Positions 45,047-53,693 of a DNA stretch of 64,000 nucleotides are shown one piece after another (within the stretch, counting starts at the first letter, position 1; every line of letters begins with the position of its first letter). Where the stretch lies: contig CAJIZV010000002.1 in assembly GCA_905181935.1 (NCBI GenBank), positions 682,001-746,000 of the forward strand. Reading direction: 5' to 3'. Origin of the DNA: an uncultured Amylibacter sp. Its GTDB lineage: Bacteria; Pseudomonadota; Alphaproteobacteria; Rhodobacterales; Rhodobacteraceae. Under the pieces are notes generated by a model. The model was not told the origin of the DNA, made no database searches, and saw nothing but the letters and a program-made list of their open reading frames with translations. The position numbers and the translations under genes were made by a program.

Positions 45047-46012
45047 ATGATAAATACCGAAGGTCAAATTGGCGCAGGCTTATTTTTATATCCAATTATA
45101 CAGCCATATGCTTACCATACCTTAGATGTGGGTGATGGTCATACCATATATGTTGAGGAATGTGGTAATCCAAATGGCATCCCTGTTGTAGTTTTACATG
45201 GTGGTCCAGGAGCTGGTTGCAGTCCAGGCATGCGAAGATTCTTTAACCCAGATCGTTTTCGTATAATTTTATTTGATCAACGTGGCTGTGGCCGTTCTAA
45301 GCCTCATGCAAGTGTGGAACATAATACTACATGGCATTTGATATCTGACATTGAAAAAATTCGAAATCTTTTATACATAAAAAAATGGATAGTTTTTGGT
45401 GGGTCTTGGGGCTCTACATTAGCATTAGTTTATGCACAATCACACTCTGAAGCTGTTCAACATCTAGTCTTGAGGGGTATTTTCTTGATGACAGATTTAG
45501 AGCTAGATTGGTTTTATAATGGTGGTGCGGGTATGTTTTTTCCAGAGAAATGGAAAAATATTACTCGGCTATTACCTATTGAAAAACGAGATAATATAAT
45601 AAAATCTTATCATGATAAATTATTTGGATATGATGAGAGCGAACAAACTAAGTTTGCACGAGCTTGGACTGAATGGGAATCTGCCTTAGCAGCAATGCAT
45701 CCCACTACGACAACAGGAACAACTCCAGCTGCTTATGCTCGGGCTTTTGCGCGAATAGAAAACCATTATTTCATTAATAAAGGATTTTTAAATAAAGATG
45801 AACAAATTCTAGACAATGTTTATAAAATTAAAAATATTCCTGGAACTATTGTTCATGGGCGCTTTGATATGATCTGCCCACCTAAGGCAGCATTCTCTCT
45901 TCATAAGGCATGGCCTATTTCTAAACTTCATATAATTAGTGACGCAGGTCATTCACTAGCTGAAAAAGGAATTAGCTCTGCTTTAATTTCTGTTATGGAC
46001 GGCTTGGTTTAA
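45047..46012 (+). CDS. pip: Prolyl iminopeptidase
   Basis: Alpha/beta-hydrolase serine peptidase (S33) that removes N-terminal proline. The 321 residues show VVLHGGPGAGCSPGMRRFFNP (oxyanion HGGPG), LFDQRGCGRS, the nucleophile GGSWGSTLAL near residue 114, a catalytic Asp in VHGRFDMICP and His in SDAGHSLAEKG. Length and motifs are typical. The following 176-bp gap has no gene. Confidence 0.93.
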   Translation: MINTEGQIGAGLFLYPIIQPYAYHTLDVGDGHTIYVEECGNPNGIPVVVLHGGPGAGCSPGMRRFFNPDRFRIILFDQRGCGRSKPHASVEHNTTWHLISDIEKIRNLLYIKKWIVFGGSWGSTLALVYAQSHSEAVQHLVLRGIFLMTDLELDWFYNGGAGMFFPEKWKNITRLLPIEKRDNIIKSYHDKLFGYDESEQTKFARAWTEWESALAAMHPTTTTGTTPAAYARAFARIENHYFINKGFLNKDEQILDNVYKIKNIPGTIVHGRFDMICPPKAAFSLHKAWPISKLHIISDAGHSLAEKGISSALISVMDGLV

Positions 46013-46188
46013 TTAATTGATGTAAATGGGAAAGTTCATAAATCAAATGTGATTTCATTTTAATAGTAAAGTTGATAGTATAAAAAATGTTTTAACAATG
46101 ATAAAACCACATTTCAAAATTAAACTTGTTTGTATGTTGCATGAATACTTTTGAATAATTATATAAATATAGTCTCATGGAATAAGTT

Positions 46189-47070
46189 ATGAACCAAAAA
46201 TTTGCAGAATATATACAGCCCGCACGCAGTGAAACACGTTGGTGGATGGTTATTTTAACCCTAGTCCTGTGGATTATTTTTTATATGGTTCTATCTTCAA
46301 GCTTTGTCTTTGCAATGGACTTGTTTTTTGATTTGGGAGAGTTGCGACAAGGTGTGTTTATTACTCCAGCAGCTGTTTATGTTTTATTATTAACTTTTGT
46401 TATTTGGATTTTAGTGTTTTTAACAGTAGTTAAGCTTTTTCATAAGCGTGGAATTAATAGCCTTTTAGGTAATTCAAAACGAAAATTTTTATATAATTTT
46501 TTTGTAGCTATTGGTATCTCAGCTGTTTTTTTAATTCTGTCATATAATTTAGCACCTGCAGATGATCAAATAATAGAAAACCTTAATTTCCACAAATGGC
46601 TATCTGTTTTGCCACTTGGTGTGTGTTTAATGTTTTTCCAAGTTAGTGCTGAAGAATTATTATTTCGTGGGTATTTGCAACAACAACTGGCAGTTTGGAT
46701 TAAAAACCGTTGGTTTTACATGGTTGTCCCATCTGGGATCTTTGGCTTTATGCATTATGATGGTGGTATGGGAGTAGATGTTGGTTTGATTGTTGTAGCA
46801 ACTACTAGCTTGCTGGGCCTATTTTTGGCAGATCTCACATATAGAACTGGAAACCTAGGTGCAGCAATTGGTGTACATTTTGCAAATAACTTTTCTGCAA
46901 TGTTTTGGATATCTTACCAAGAACAAATAAGTGGCTTAGCGCGCTATACAGCACCTGCTTTTTTCAACGAGCCAGCTATGTTTGTGGAGGCAGCTAAGAG
47001 TATGTTAATTACCACCTCAATATTATTTTTAATTTACTTCTCTATTATGGAGTGGCGAGCACGCAGATGA
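46189..47070 (+). CDS. CPBP-family intramembrane glutamic protease
   Basis: Integral membrane protein of 293 residues with about eight helices. The Abi/CPBP signature is present: motif 1 FQVSAEELLFRGYLQQQL (EExxxR) near residue 154, motif 2 GIFGFMHYDGG (FxxxH) near 184, and motif 3 IGVHFANNFSAMFW (HxxxN) near 224. These residues form the active site of Rce1-like CAAX proteases. Bacterial members are linked to peptide processing or self-immunity; none of those genes is nearby, so the role is open. Confidence 0.88.
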   Translation: MNQKFAEYIQPARSETRWWMVILTLVLWIIFYMVLSSSFVFAMDLFFDLGELRQGVFITPAAVYVLLLTFVIWILVFLTVVKLFHKRGINSLLGNSKRKFLYNFFVAIGISAVFLILSYNLAPADDQIIENLNFHKWLSVLPLGVCLMFFQVSAEELLFRGYLQQQLAVWIKNRWFYMVVPSGIFGFMHYDGGMGVDVGLIVVATTSLLGLFLADLTYRTGNLGAAIGVHFANNFSAMFWISYQEQISGLARYTAPAFFNEPAMFVEAAKSMLITTSILFLIYFSIMEWRARR

Positions 47071-47130
47071 TTGCATTTAGGTGCTTAGCCCTTTAAATGT
47101 TAACGACAGGCTAAATGAAAGCAGACGAAC

Positions 47131-48042
47131 ATGAACTGGATCTCCAACTATATGAAGCCAAAGATCAATTCGATCTTTTCTCGGCGCGAAACTCCTGACA
47201 ATTTGTGGACTAAGTGTAAAGAGTGTGGAGCTATGCTGTTTCATCGTGAGTTAGCAGAAAACCTCAATGTTTGTATTAATTGTGATCATCACATGCATAT
47301 TACACCACATGAACGCTGTATTTCAATGTTTGATGGGGGTGTTTTTGAAGAGTTCAAAGCTAAAGAAGCAACTACTGATCCTTTAAAATTTAAGGATCAA
47401 AAAAAATATACTGATCGCTTAAAGGATGCACGAAAAAAGACGGGCGTTCATGAGGCTATGTTGTTAGCCAAAGGGAAGATGGGACGCACGCAGGTTGTTG
47501 TAGCTGCACAAGACTTTGCTTTTATGGGGGGCTCAATGGGCATGGGTGTTGGTAATGCAATTATTGCCGCTTGTGAGCAGGCCTTAAAGTTGAAATGCCC
47601 ACTTATATTATTTTCTGCTGCTGGTGGAGCGCGTATGCAGGAAGGGATTATGTCCTTGATGCAAATGCCGCGTACAACTGTTGCACTGCAAATGTTGAAA
47701 GAAGCTAATTTACCATTTATCGTAGTACTTACTCATCCAACAACAGGCGGTGTAACTGCATCTTATGCAATGCTAGGTGATATTCATATTGCTGAACCTA
47801 ATGCCTTAATTTGCTTTGCGGGACCACGAGTTATTGAGCAAACTATCCGTGAAAAATTACCAGAAGGATTTCAACGTGCTGAATATCTATTAGATCATGG
47901 CATGCTGGATCGCGTGACGCATCGCAAAAATATAAGGGAAGAATTAATAACAATTGTTCGCATGCTTATGAATTTTCACCCTGCAATTAAGGGTGACTTA
48001 CCACCGCCTTCGAAAACTAAGGATCAAGGCGCATCAATGTGA
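47131..48042 (+). CDS. accD: Acetyl-CoA carboxylase carboxyltransferase beta subunit
   Basis: Beta subunit of the carboxyltransferase that makes malonyl-CoA for fatty-acid synthesis. The 303 residues have the four-Cys zinc ribbon CKECGAMLFHRELAENLNVCINC at residues 27-49, the acetyl-CoA-binding FMGGSMGMGVGNAI and FSAAGGARMQEGIMSLMQM, and PTTGGVTASYAMLGDI. The stop overlaps the folC start by ATGA-type coupling, the standard accD-folC pair. Confident call. Confidence 0.97.
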   Translation: MNWISNYMKPKINSIFSRRETPDNLWTKCKECGAMLFHRELAENLNVCINCDHHMHITPHERCISMFDGGVFEEFKAKEATTDPLKFKDQKKYTDRLKDARKKTGVHEAMLLAKGKMGRTQVVVAAQDFAFMGGSMGMGVGNAIIAACEQALKLKCPLILFSAAGGARMQEGIMSLMQMPRTTVALQMLKEANLPFIVVLTHPTTGGVTASYAMLGDIHIAEPNALICFAGPRVIEQTIREKLPEGFQRAEYLLDHGMLDRVTHRKNIREELITIVRMLMNFHPAIKGDLPPPSKTKDQGASM

Positions 48043-49310
48043 ATATAAAAAGTGACATTATCCTGGAACGGCTAATGTCGTTACATCCCAAAATTATTGA
48101 TTTAACTTTGGACAGAATGACACGGTTATTGGATGAACTTGGAAACCCTGAAAAATCCATACCGCCAGTAATTCATATTGCAGGCACAAATGGCAAAGGC
48201 TCAACTCAAGCTATGATAAGGGCTGGGTTGGAAGCTTCTGGTGAGATATGTCATGCGTATACATCTCCACATTTAGCCAGATTTCATGAAAGAATTGTTT
48301 TATCTGGCAAAATTATTGACGAAAATATTTTGGCTGAATACTTAAGTAAATGTGAAGAAGTAAATGGGAATACTTCAATTACTTATTTTGAAATTACAAC
48401 TTGTGCTGCATTATTAGCTTTTTCCCAAATTGAGGCTGACTATACATTATTAGAAGTAGGATTGGGTGGCCGTTTGGACGCTACTAATGTTATAGACCAG
48501 CCAGCCATAACTGTGATTACACCTATCTCAATTGATCACCAACAGTATCTTGGTGACACTTTAGCAGAAATAGCTGCTGAAAAAGCTGGTATCTTAAAAC
48601 GTAATTGTTTTGCAGTAATAGGCCCTCAAGAGGATGTGGCATTAGATGTTATAGAAGCACGTGCAATCGAAGTTGGTGCTACTTGTAAAATATATGGACA
48701 AGATTGGCATGTTTGGGAAGAAAATGGTCGTCTAATTTTTCAAGATGAAAACGGACTTCTAGATTTACCAATGCCAAAATTAATTGGTGCACATCAAGTT
48801 CAGAATGCAGGAATTGCATTAGCTACATTACGATGCCTAGATAAACCAAATACTTCTTTTGAAGGAGCAATGCTAAACCCTACTTGGCCTGCTAGAATGC
48901 AAAAATTACGTCAGGGTCCTTTAGTAACTTTAGCGCCTAATGCAGAGATTTGGCTAGATGGAGGTCACAATAAAGCTGCCGGCCATGCCTTATCTGAAGC
49001 CCTTAGCCGACTTCCTAAACGTAATTTGCATTTAATTGTCGGCATGTTGAATACAAAAGATGTGCAGGGTTATATGGAGCCGTTAACTGAACGAGCATCA
49101 AGTCTTTATGGTGTTTCTATTCCAGGAGAGGCAGCCACAATGACAGCAGAAGAAACCGTTAATACTGCAAAAAAATTAGGTTTTACAGCTAACATATCTA
49201 GTGACTTTGTGGCGGCGGTAAAAAATATAGAAGCGGTTGATCCTACTGCTAGAATTCTAATTTGTGGTTCATTATATTTGGCGGGTAAAGTGCTACAAGA
49301 GAATAGTTAA
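48039..49310 (+). CDS. folC: Bifunctional folylpolyglutamate/dihydrofolate synthase
   Basis: Mur-ligase-family enzyme that adds glutamate to dihydropteroate and folates. The 423 residues show the P-loop IHIAGTNGKGSTQAMI near residue 44, TSPHLARFHERI, YFEITTCAALLAF, LLEVGLGGRLDATN and the ADP-binding ISIDHQQYLGDTLAEIAAEKAGI. The C-terminal ligase domain has WLDGGHNKAAG. It is coupled to accD. It ends 45 bp from the convergent FAD/GcvT gene with no visible terminator between them. Confidence 0.95.
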   Translation: MNIKSDIILERLMSLHPKIIDLTLDRMTRLLDELGNPEKSIPPVIHIAGTNGKGSTQAMIRAGLEASGEICHAYTSPHLARFHERIVLSGKIIDENILAEYLSKCEEVNGNTSITYFEITTCAALLAFSQIEADYTLLEVGLGGRLDATNVIDQPAITVITPISIDHQQYLGDTLAEIAAEKAGILKRNCFAVIGPQEDVALDVIEARAIEVGATCKIYGQDWHVWEENGRLIFQDENGLLDLPMPKLIGAHQVQNAGIALATLRCLDKPNTSFEGAMLNPTWPARMQKLRQGPLVTLAPNAEIWLDGGHNKAAGHALSEALSRLPKRNLHLIVGMLNTKDVQGYMEPLTERASSLYGVSIPGEAATMTAEETVNTAKKLGFTANISSDFVAAVKNIEAVDPTARILICGSLYLAGKVLQENS

Positions 49311-49355
49311 TTAATATATCTGTGAAATGGATTTTCAAATACTGCAGGATAAAAA

Positions 49356-51902
49356 TTAACTTCGCATTCGCTCACCTGTTGGGTCAAACGGTGCTTCTAT
49401 AGTAATTTTACAAGGCCGTCGCTCACCTAAAATTTCAATTTCAAATATTCCGTCTTGAACTAGTGTTGATAAATTATTTGGTATGTACCCTTGAGCCATG
49501 GATGCACCAACTGTATGCGCATATCCTCCAGATGTAACCCACCCTATTACTTGCCAGGCACCATTCTTCTGAGGGTTAACGCCAGCGATTTCTTTACCTT
49601 TGGCATCAAAGCGGGGAGCACCATGGCCGTGTGGGGGGTCGATGGTGTCAAAGCTATCTAATGTCTTGGCCCAGATAGGTTCGTTACCCATAACATCACA
49701 ACTCCCACTTTCAATTATAAACGACGTGCGTTTTAGCTTTGGACCGTTATCAAACTCTTTTGCTGCAGAACTACGCCCAATAAAATTAGTTTTGCTCATT
49801 TTTATAAAGCGATCCATATCCGCTTCATATGGACCATAAATGGGACGGAGTTCTGCAAGCCATGTTGGAAAGTTCTTCTCTAAGCGCATTGACAACAATG
49901 CGCGCATTCCAAAATCTTTGATATCGAATTCAGCACCTGCTTTTTTTAATCCACTATAAACGCGCCTTTGATATTCTGGTGCAACCCAAATTTCGTAGCC
50001 AAGGTCACCAGTATAGCTAATACGGTTAATCATGCAGGGAGCCCCGTTTACATTTATTTCGCAGAAACTCATAAAGGGAAAAGCAGTGTTTGATATATCT
50101 TCATCAACTAACTTAGCCAAAACATTGCGTGCATTAGGTCCAGCAATAGACAATCCCTGTAGTGCCATATCATAGCGTCTAATATTAACCGTTCCATCTG
50201 TGGGTAAATGCTCTTGGAACCAACGCATATGATATTTTGTTGCTCCTAAAGAACCAAACATAATAAATCGATCTATGCTTGCTTTTGCAATCGTAAAATC
50301 CCCTATCAATTTACCATTTCTATTTAACATTGGTGTAAGAGAAATGCGCCCTAGTTTAGGCATAGAATTAGTCATGAGATAATCTAAAAAAACTTCTGCG
50401 CCTGTCCCTGTTATTTCATATTTAGCAAAGTTTGATATTTCAGTTACGCCAACGCTTGTACGAACTGCTTTGACTTCAGAGGCCACATGTTCAAAATCAT
50501 TTGAATGATGAAACGATAAAATATCATGTGCTTCTTGGGCAGATGGTGCAAACCAAAGTGGTGTTTCAAGTCCCCAAGTATCACCCATTACCGCATGATT
50601 TTCATTTTTCATTATATCATATAAAGGTGTAGTTTGTTGTGGCCTAGCTGCAGGTAATTCTTCATTTGGATAACTGATTGAAAAACGGCGCGAATAGTTT
50701 TCACGTACTTTTGCATTGGTGTAGCGTGGTGTTGCCCACTCACCATAGCGTGCAACATCCATTGCGAATATGTCAAAGCCTGGATCTCCATCAACCATCC
50801 AATTTGCCAATGCTAGGCCAACACCGCCACCTTGGCTAAACCCTGCCATTACAGCGCATGCTGACCAATAATTAGTTAAACCTGGAACTGGTCCTACTAA
50901 AGGATTCCCGTCAGGGGCAAATGTAAATGGTCCGTTAATAACTTGTTTAATTCCTGCATTTTCAAAAGCTGGAAAATGTTTAAATCCAATTTCTAATGAT
51001 GGCGATATTCGATCTAAATCAGGCTGTAATAATTCATGGCCAAAATCCCAAGGTGTATTTATTGGCGACCATGGCTTACAGGCCTTCTCGTATGTACCCA
51101 ATAAAAGACCATTGCGTTCTTGGCGTGTATAAATTTCACCTTTAAAATCAATAACACCTACTAATTCACGGCCAGTTTCAGAGTTAAACTCTACTACTTC
51201 AGGCATTTCTTCAGTCAGTAAATACATGTGTTCCATCGCCAATAAAGGCAATTCTAGGCCAACCATACGCCCAACTTCTCGAGCCCAAAGGCCTCCAGCA
51301 TTAACAACATGTTCTGCTTTAATTGTTCCATTTTTTGTAATCACATTCCACATTCCATCAGTGTCTTGAGTGATTTCAATAACTGGATTACGAAGTTCAA
51401 TTTCCGCACCCAAGACTTTTGCTGCCTTAGCATAAGCATGTGTAGTACCAGATGGATCAAGGTGTCCCTCAACTGGATCCCATAGAGCACCAACAAAATT
51501 TGTTTCATCCATTAGTGGAAACATTTCTTTAGCTTCAGAAGGTGTAATTAATTCTGTTTCCATACCTAAACACCGCCCGCGAGCATGGGTCATTCGCAAA
51601 AAATCCATACGCTCGGGGCTATCCGCCATCATAATGCCACCAGTTAAATGAAGTGAACAAGATTGGCCTGAAATTTCTTCTAGCTCTTTATAAAGCCCTA
51701 CAGTGTAAGCCTGAAGTTTTGCTACATTTGGGTCACCATTTAACGTATGAAAACCACCTGCTGCATGCCAAGATGATCCGCTAGTTAATTCTGAGCGTTC
51801 TATTAGCATCACGTCTTTCCAACCCGCTTTAACCAGGTGGTACAACACTGAGCAGCCAACTACGCCGCCTCCAATTACTATCGCTTTGGCATGAGTTTTC
51901 AT
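49356..51902 (-). CDS. Dimethylglycine dehydrogenase-like FAD/GcvT oxidoreductase
   Basis: An 848-residue two-part enzyme. Residues 1-420 form a DAO-type FAD domain with AIVIGGGVVGCSVLYHL and SGSSWHAAGGFH, whose His46 matches the covalent-FAD His of dimethylglycine/sarcosine dehydrogenases. From about residue 430 is a GcvT-like tetrahydrofolate-binding domain (EISNFAKYEITGTGAEVFLDYL, GDLGYEIWVAPEY, IGWVTSGGYAHTVGASMAQGYIP). Such enzymes oxidatively remove N-methyl groups and hand the C1 unit to folate. The substrate here is not certain: dimethylglycine, sarcosine or another N-methyl amino acid. It lies downstream of the enolase-family gene, beyond a hairpin. Confidence 0.9.
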   Translation of the reverse strand: MKTHAKAIVIGGGVVGCSVLYHLVKAGWKDVMLIERSELTSGSSWHAAGGFHTLNGDPNVAKLQAYTVGLYKELEEISGQSCSLHLTGGIMMADSPERMDFLRMTHARGRCLGMETELITPSEAKEMFPLMDETNFVGALWDPVEGHLDPSGTTHAYAKAAKVLGAEIELRNPVIEITQDTDGMWNVITKNGTIKAEHVVNAGGLWAREVGRMVGLELPLLAMEHMYLLTEEMPEVVEFNSETGRELVGVIDFKGEIYTRQERNGLLLGTYEKACKPWSPINTPWDFGHELLQPDLDRISPSLEIGFKHFPAFENAGIKQVINGPFTFAPDGNPLVGPVPGLTNYWSACAVMAGFSQGGGVGLALANWMVDGDPGFDIFAMDVARYGEWATPRYTNAKVRENYSRRFSISYPNEELPAARPQQTTPLYDIMKNENHAVMGDTWGLETPLWFAPSAQEAHDILSFHHSNDFEHVASEVKAVRTSVGVTEISNFAKYEITGTGAEVFLDYLMTNSMPKLGRISLTPMLNRNGKLIGDFTIAKASIDRFIMFGSLGATKYHMRWFQEHLPTDGTVNIRRYDMALQGLSIAGPNARNVLAKLVDEDISNTAFPFMSFCEINVNGAPCMINRISYTGDLGYEIWVAPEYQRRVYSGLKKAGAEFDIKDFGMRALLSMRLEKNFPTWLAELRPIYGPYEADMDRFIKMSKTNFIGRSSAAKEFDNGPKLKRTSFIIESGSCDVMGNEPIWAKTLDSFDTIDPPHGHGAPRFDAKGKEIAGVNPQKNGAWQVIGWVTSGGYAHTVGASMAQGYIPNNLSTLVQDGIFEIEILGERRPCKITIEAPFDPTGERMRS

Positions 51903-51978
51903 GGGTTATCCTTTCACGTATCTAATTGGTATAATAATAGAATAAGGACAAAAATAAAAAACTTTAGCATGTAAATTT

Positions 51979-51996
51979 ACGACATTTTGATGTCGT
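51979..51996 (-). terminator. Hairpin between enolase-family and DMGDH-like genes
   Basis: ACGACAT-TTTG-ATGTCGT is a perfect 7-bp stem with a 4-base loop, 14 bp past the stop of the enolase-family gene. On the minus strand it is followed only by AAATTTAC, and on the plus strand by TATATTTATTT, so terminator strength is modest. It suggests the DMGDH-like gene is at least partly separately transcribed. Confidence 0.5.
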
Positions 51997-52010
51997 TATA
52001 TTTATTTAAC

Positions 52011-53240
52011 TTAATCTGATGAACCGCCAATAAAAGAGTTACCATTTTTATAATCACAAGATTCATCCTGCATTTCTAAATGTAGTCGGTTTTCTTTATA
52101 TGGATTAGACCGTGCTAATTCTTCATTAAACTCAATACCTAAGCCTGGTTCTGATGGAGCAAGGATGAAACCGTCTTCCCACACAATTGAGTTATTAATT
52201 AAATCACCAGCGAAACCGCAACCTGTTAAAATGGTTTCAGCCATCAATATATTTGGTATATTTACTGCTAATTGAATATTAGCTGCCCACTCTACGGACC
52301 CAGCATAAAGATGTGGAGCAATTTGTGCATTATGTACTTCAGCTATTGCTGCAATTTTTTTAGTTTCTAAAATTCCACCGGATCTACCTAAGGCAGGTTG
52401 TAAAATAGTTGCAGCACCATCCCTTAAGACAGCGGAAAACTCTGCCTTAGTTGTTAATCGTTCACCTGTTGCTATAGGAATGCGTACTGCACTTGCAACT
52501 TTTGCCATGGAATTTATATTATCAGGTGGAACAGGCTCTTCATACCACAATGGATTATAAGGTTCTAATGCCACACCTAAACGAATTGCTCCTGCAGTTG
52601 TAAACTGCCCATGAGTCCCAAAGAGTAAATCTGCTTTTGTTCCAACGGCGTCCCTAATAGCTGCGCACATGCGTACTGATAGATCTATATCTGTCATGGC
52701 TGGCATATGACCACCACGGGAAGTATAAGGTCCAGCTGGATCAAATTTTATGGCTGTAAATCCAATTTTGACCATCTCGGCTGCGGATTCTGCTTGCATT
52801 TCTGGAGATGTCCAAAACGCAGAATTGTCATGATGCTCCATTGGGTATAAATAGGTATAAGACCGTATACGGTCATTCATTTTGCCGCCTAAAAGTGCGT
52901 AGATTGGGCGATCATGCGACTTTCCTAAGATATCCCAACAAGCTATTTCTAAGCCTGAAAATGCACCGATAACAGTTAAGTCGGGACGTTGGGTGAACCC
53001 TGATGAATAAGCACGACGAAACATCATCTCAATATTTTCTGGATTTTCACCCATCATGTGTCGTTCAAATACGTCTTCTATTACAGATTTCATCGTATGA
53101 GGCCCAATTGATGCTGAGTAAACTTCACCATAGCCTGTGATACCTGTATTTGTTGTTAATTTGACAAATATGAAATAGCGCCCACCCCACCCTGGAGGAG
53201 GGTTGCCAACAATAAAAATTTCAAGATCTTGTAATTTCAT
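52011..53240 (-). CDS. Enolase-superfamily (mandelate racemase/muconate lactonizing-like) enzyme
   Basis: A 409-residue TIM-barrel enzyme. Visible elements are the N-terminal capping domain (TTNTGITGYGEVY, GLEIACWDILGK), a catalytic-type Lys in AIKFDPAGPYT (Lys165), LWYEEPVPPDN with ligand Glu234/235, PIATGERLTTK with Glu260, and IAPHLYAG with His310. The stretch that usually gives the first metal Asp reads LFGTHGQF. Members with KFDPAGP act on sugar acids or unknown substrates; betaine epimerases such as HpbD belong to the same superfamily. With N-demethylase-like and Ldh-like neighbours, a betaine or amino-acid-derived substrate is possible but not shown. 39 bp after the DUF3726-like gene. 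Confidence 0.88.
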   Translation of the reverse strand: MKLQDLEIFIVGNPPPGWGGRYFIFVKLTTNTGITGYGEVYSASIGPHTMKSVIEDVFERHMMGENPENIEMMFRRAYSSGFTQRPDLTVIGAFSGLEIACWDILGKSHDRPIYALLGGKMNDRIRSYTYLYPMEHHDNSAFWTSPEMQAESAAEMVKIGFTAIKFDPAGPYTSRGGHMPAMTDIDLSVRMCAAIRDAVGTKADLLFGTHGQFTTAGAIRLGVALEPYNPLWYEEPVPPDNINSMAKVASAVRIPIATGERLTTKAEFSAVLRDGAATILQPALGRSGGILETKKIAAIAEVHNAQIAPHLYAGSVEWAANIQLAVNIPNILMAETILTGCGFAGDLINNSIVWEDGFILAPSEPGLGIEFNEELARSNPYKENRLHLEMQDESCDYKNGNSFIGGSSD

Positions 53241-53279
53241 ATAGATATTGAACCACTTTTGGTGGAAAAAAACAATTGC

Positions 53280-53693
53280 TTATCCAGCACCACGTAAACG
53301 TGATTCCTCACTATCAGGAACATAGGTGCGATGAGCAAAGTCTTTAATGATTTGAGGAGCATCATCTGGAAAATTAGTTTTATTTTTATGTAAAGTACCA
53401 CAAAGTGCTTGAAAAATATAATTACCAATCACTTTATCACCGCCGGCTTTTTTACCTAAATCTGCTAAATAAGTACCTAGTGTTAGACCACACGGAATCG
53501 TATCAGTAATTTCTAGGGGTTGATTTTTTTTATCTGCATTAACTAAAATTAAAGCTAAGTCGGAAAAACCATCATAACCAGCAATATATAATTTAAGAGT
53601 TGCTACAGCTGCTTCTTCGGCCATACCCCAAGTAAATCCAGCGCCACGAGTTGCTTTTTTTGCAAATGCAAAAACTTCAGACTGAGTTAACAT
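53280..53693 (-). CDS. DUF3726-like protein of unknown function
   Basis: A 137-residue soluble protein beginning MLTQSEVFAFAKKATRGAGFTWGMAEEAAVATLKLYIAG, which resembles the start of DUF3726 family proteins as I remember them (S/N-E-x-x-x-x-x-KAxRGAGxxWGxAEEA). The middle has VNADKKNQPLEITDTIPCGLTLGTYLADL. It is shorter than the roughly 200 residues I expect for the family. It overlaps the stop of the 552-aa gene by 7 bp, so it is coupled to it. No catalytic motif is recognised, and the family assignment is from memory of the N-terminal pattern only. Confidence 0.62.
   Translation of the reverse strand: MLTQSEVFAFAKKATRGAGFTWGMAEEAAVATLKLYIAGYDGFSDLALILVNADKKNQPLEITDTIPCGLTLGTYLADLGKKAGGDKVIGNYIFQALCGTLHKNKTNFPDDAPQIIKDFAHRTYVPDSEESRLRGAG

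Noticed and set aside
51903..52010. Possible glycine riboswitch before the DMGDH-like gene
   Set aside because: The gap is only 108 bp and lacks the conserved paired aptamer features; only a simple 7-bp hairpin is present.
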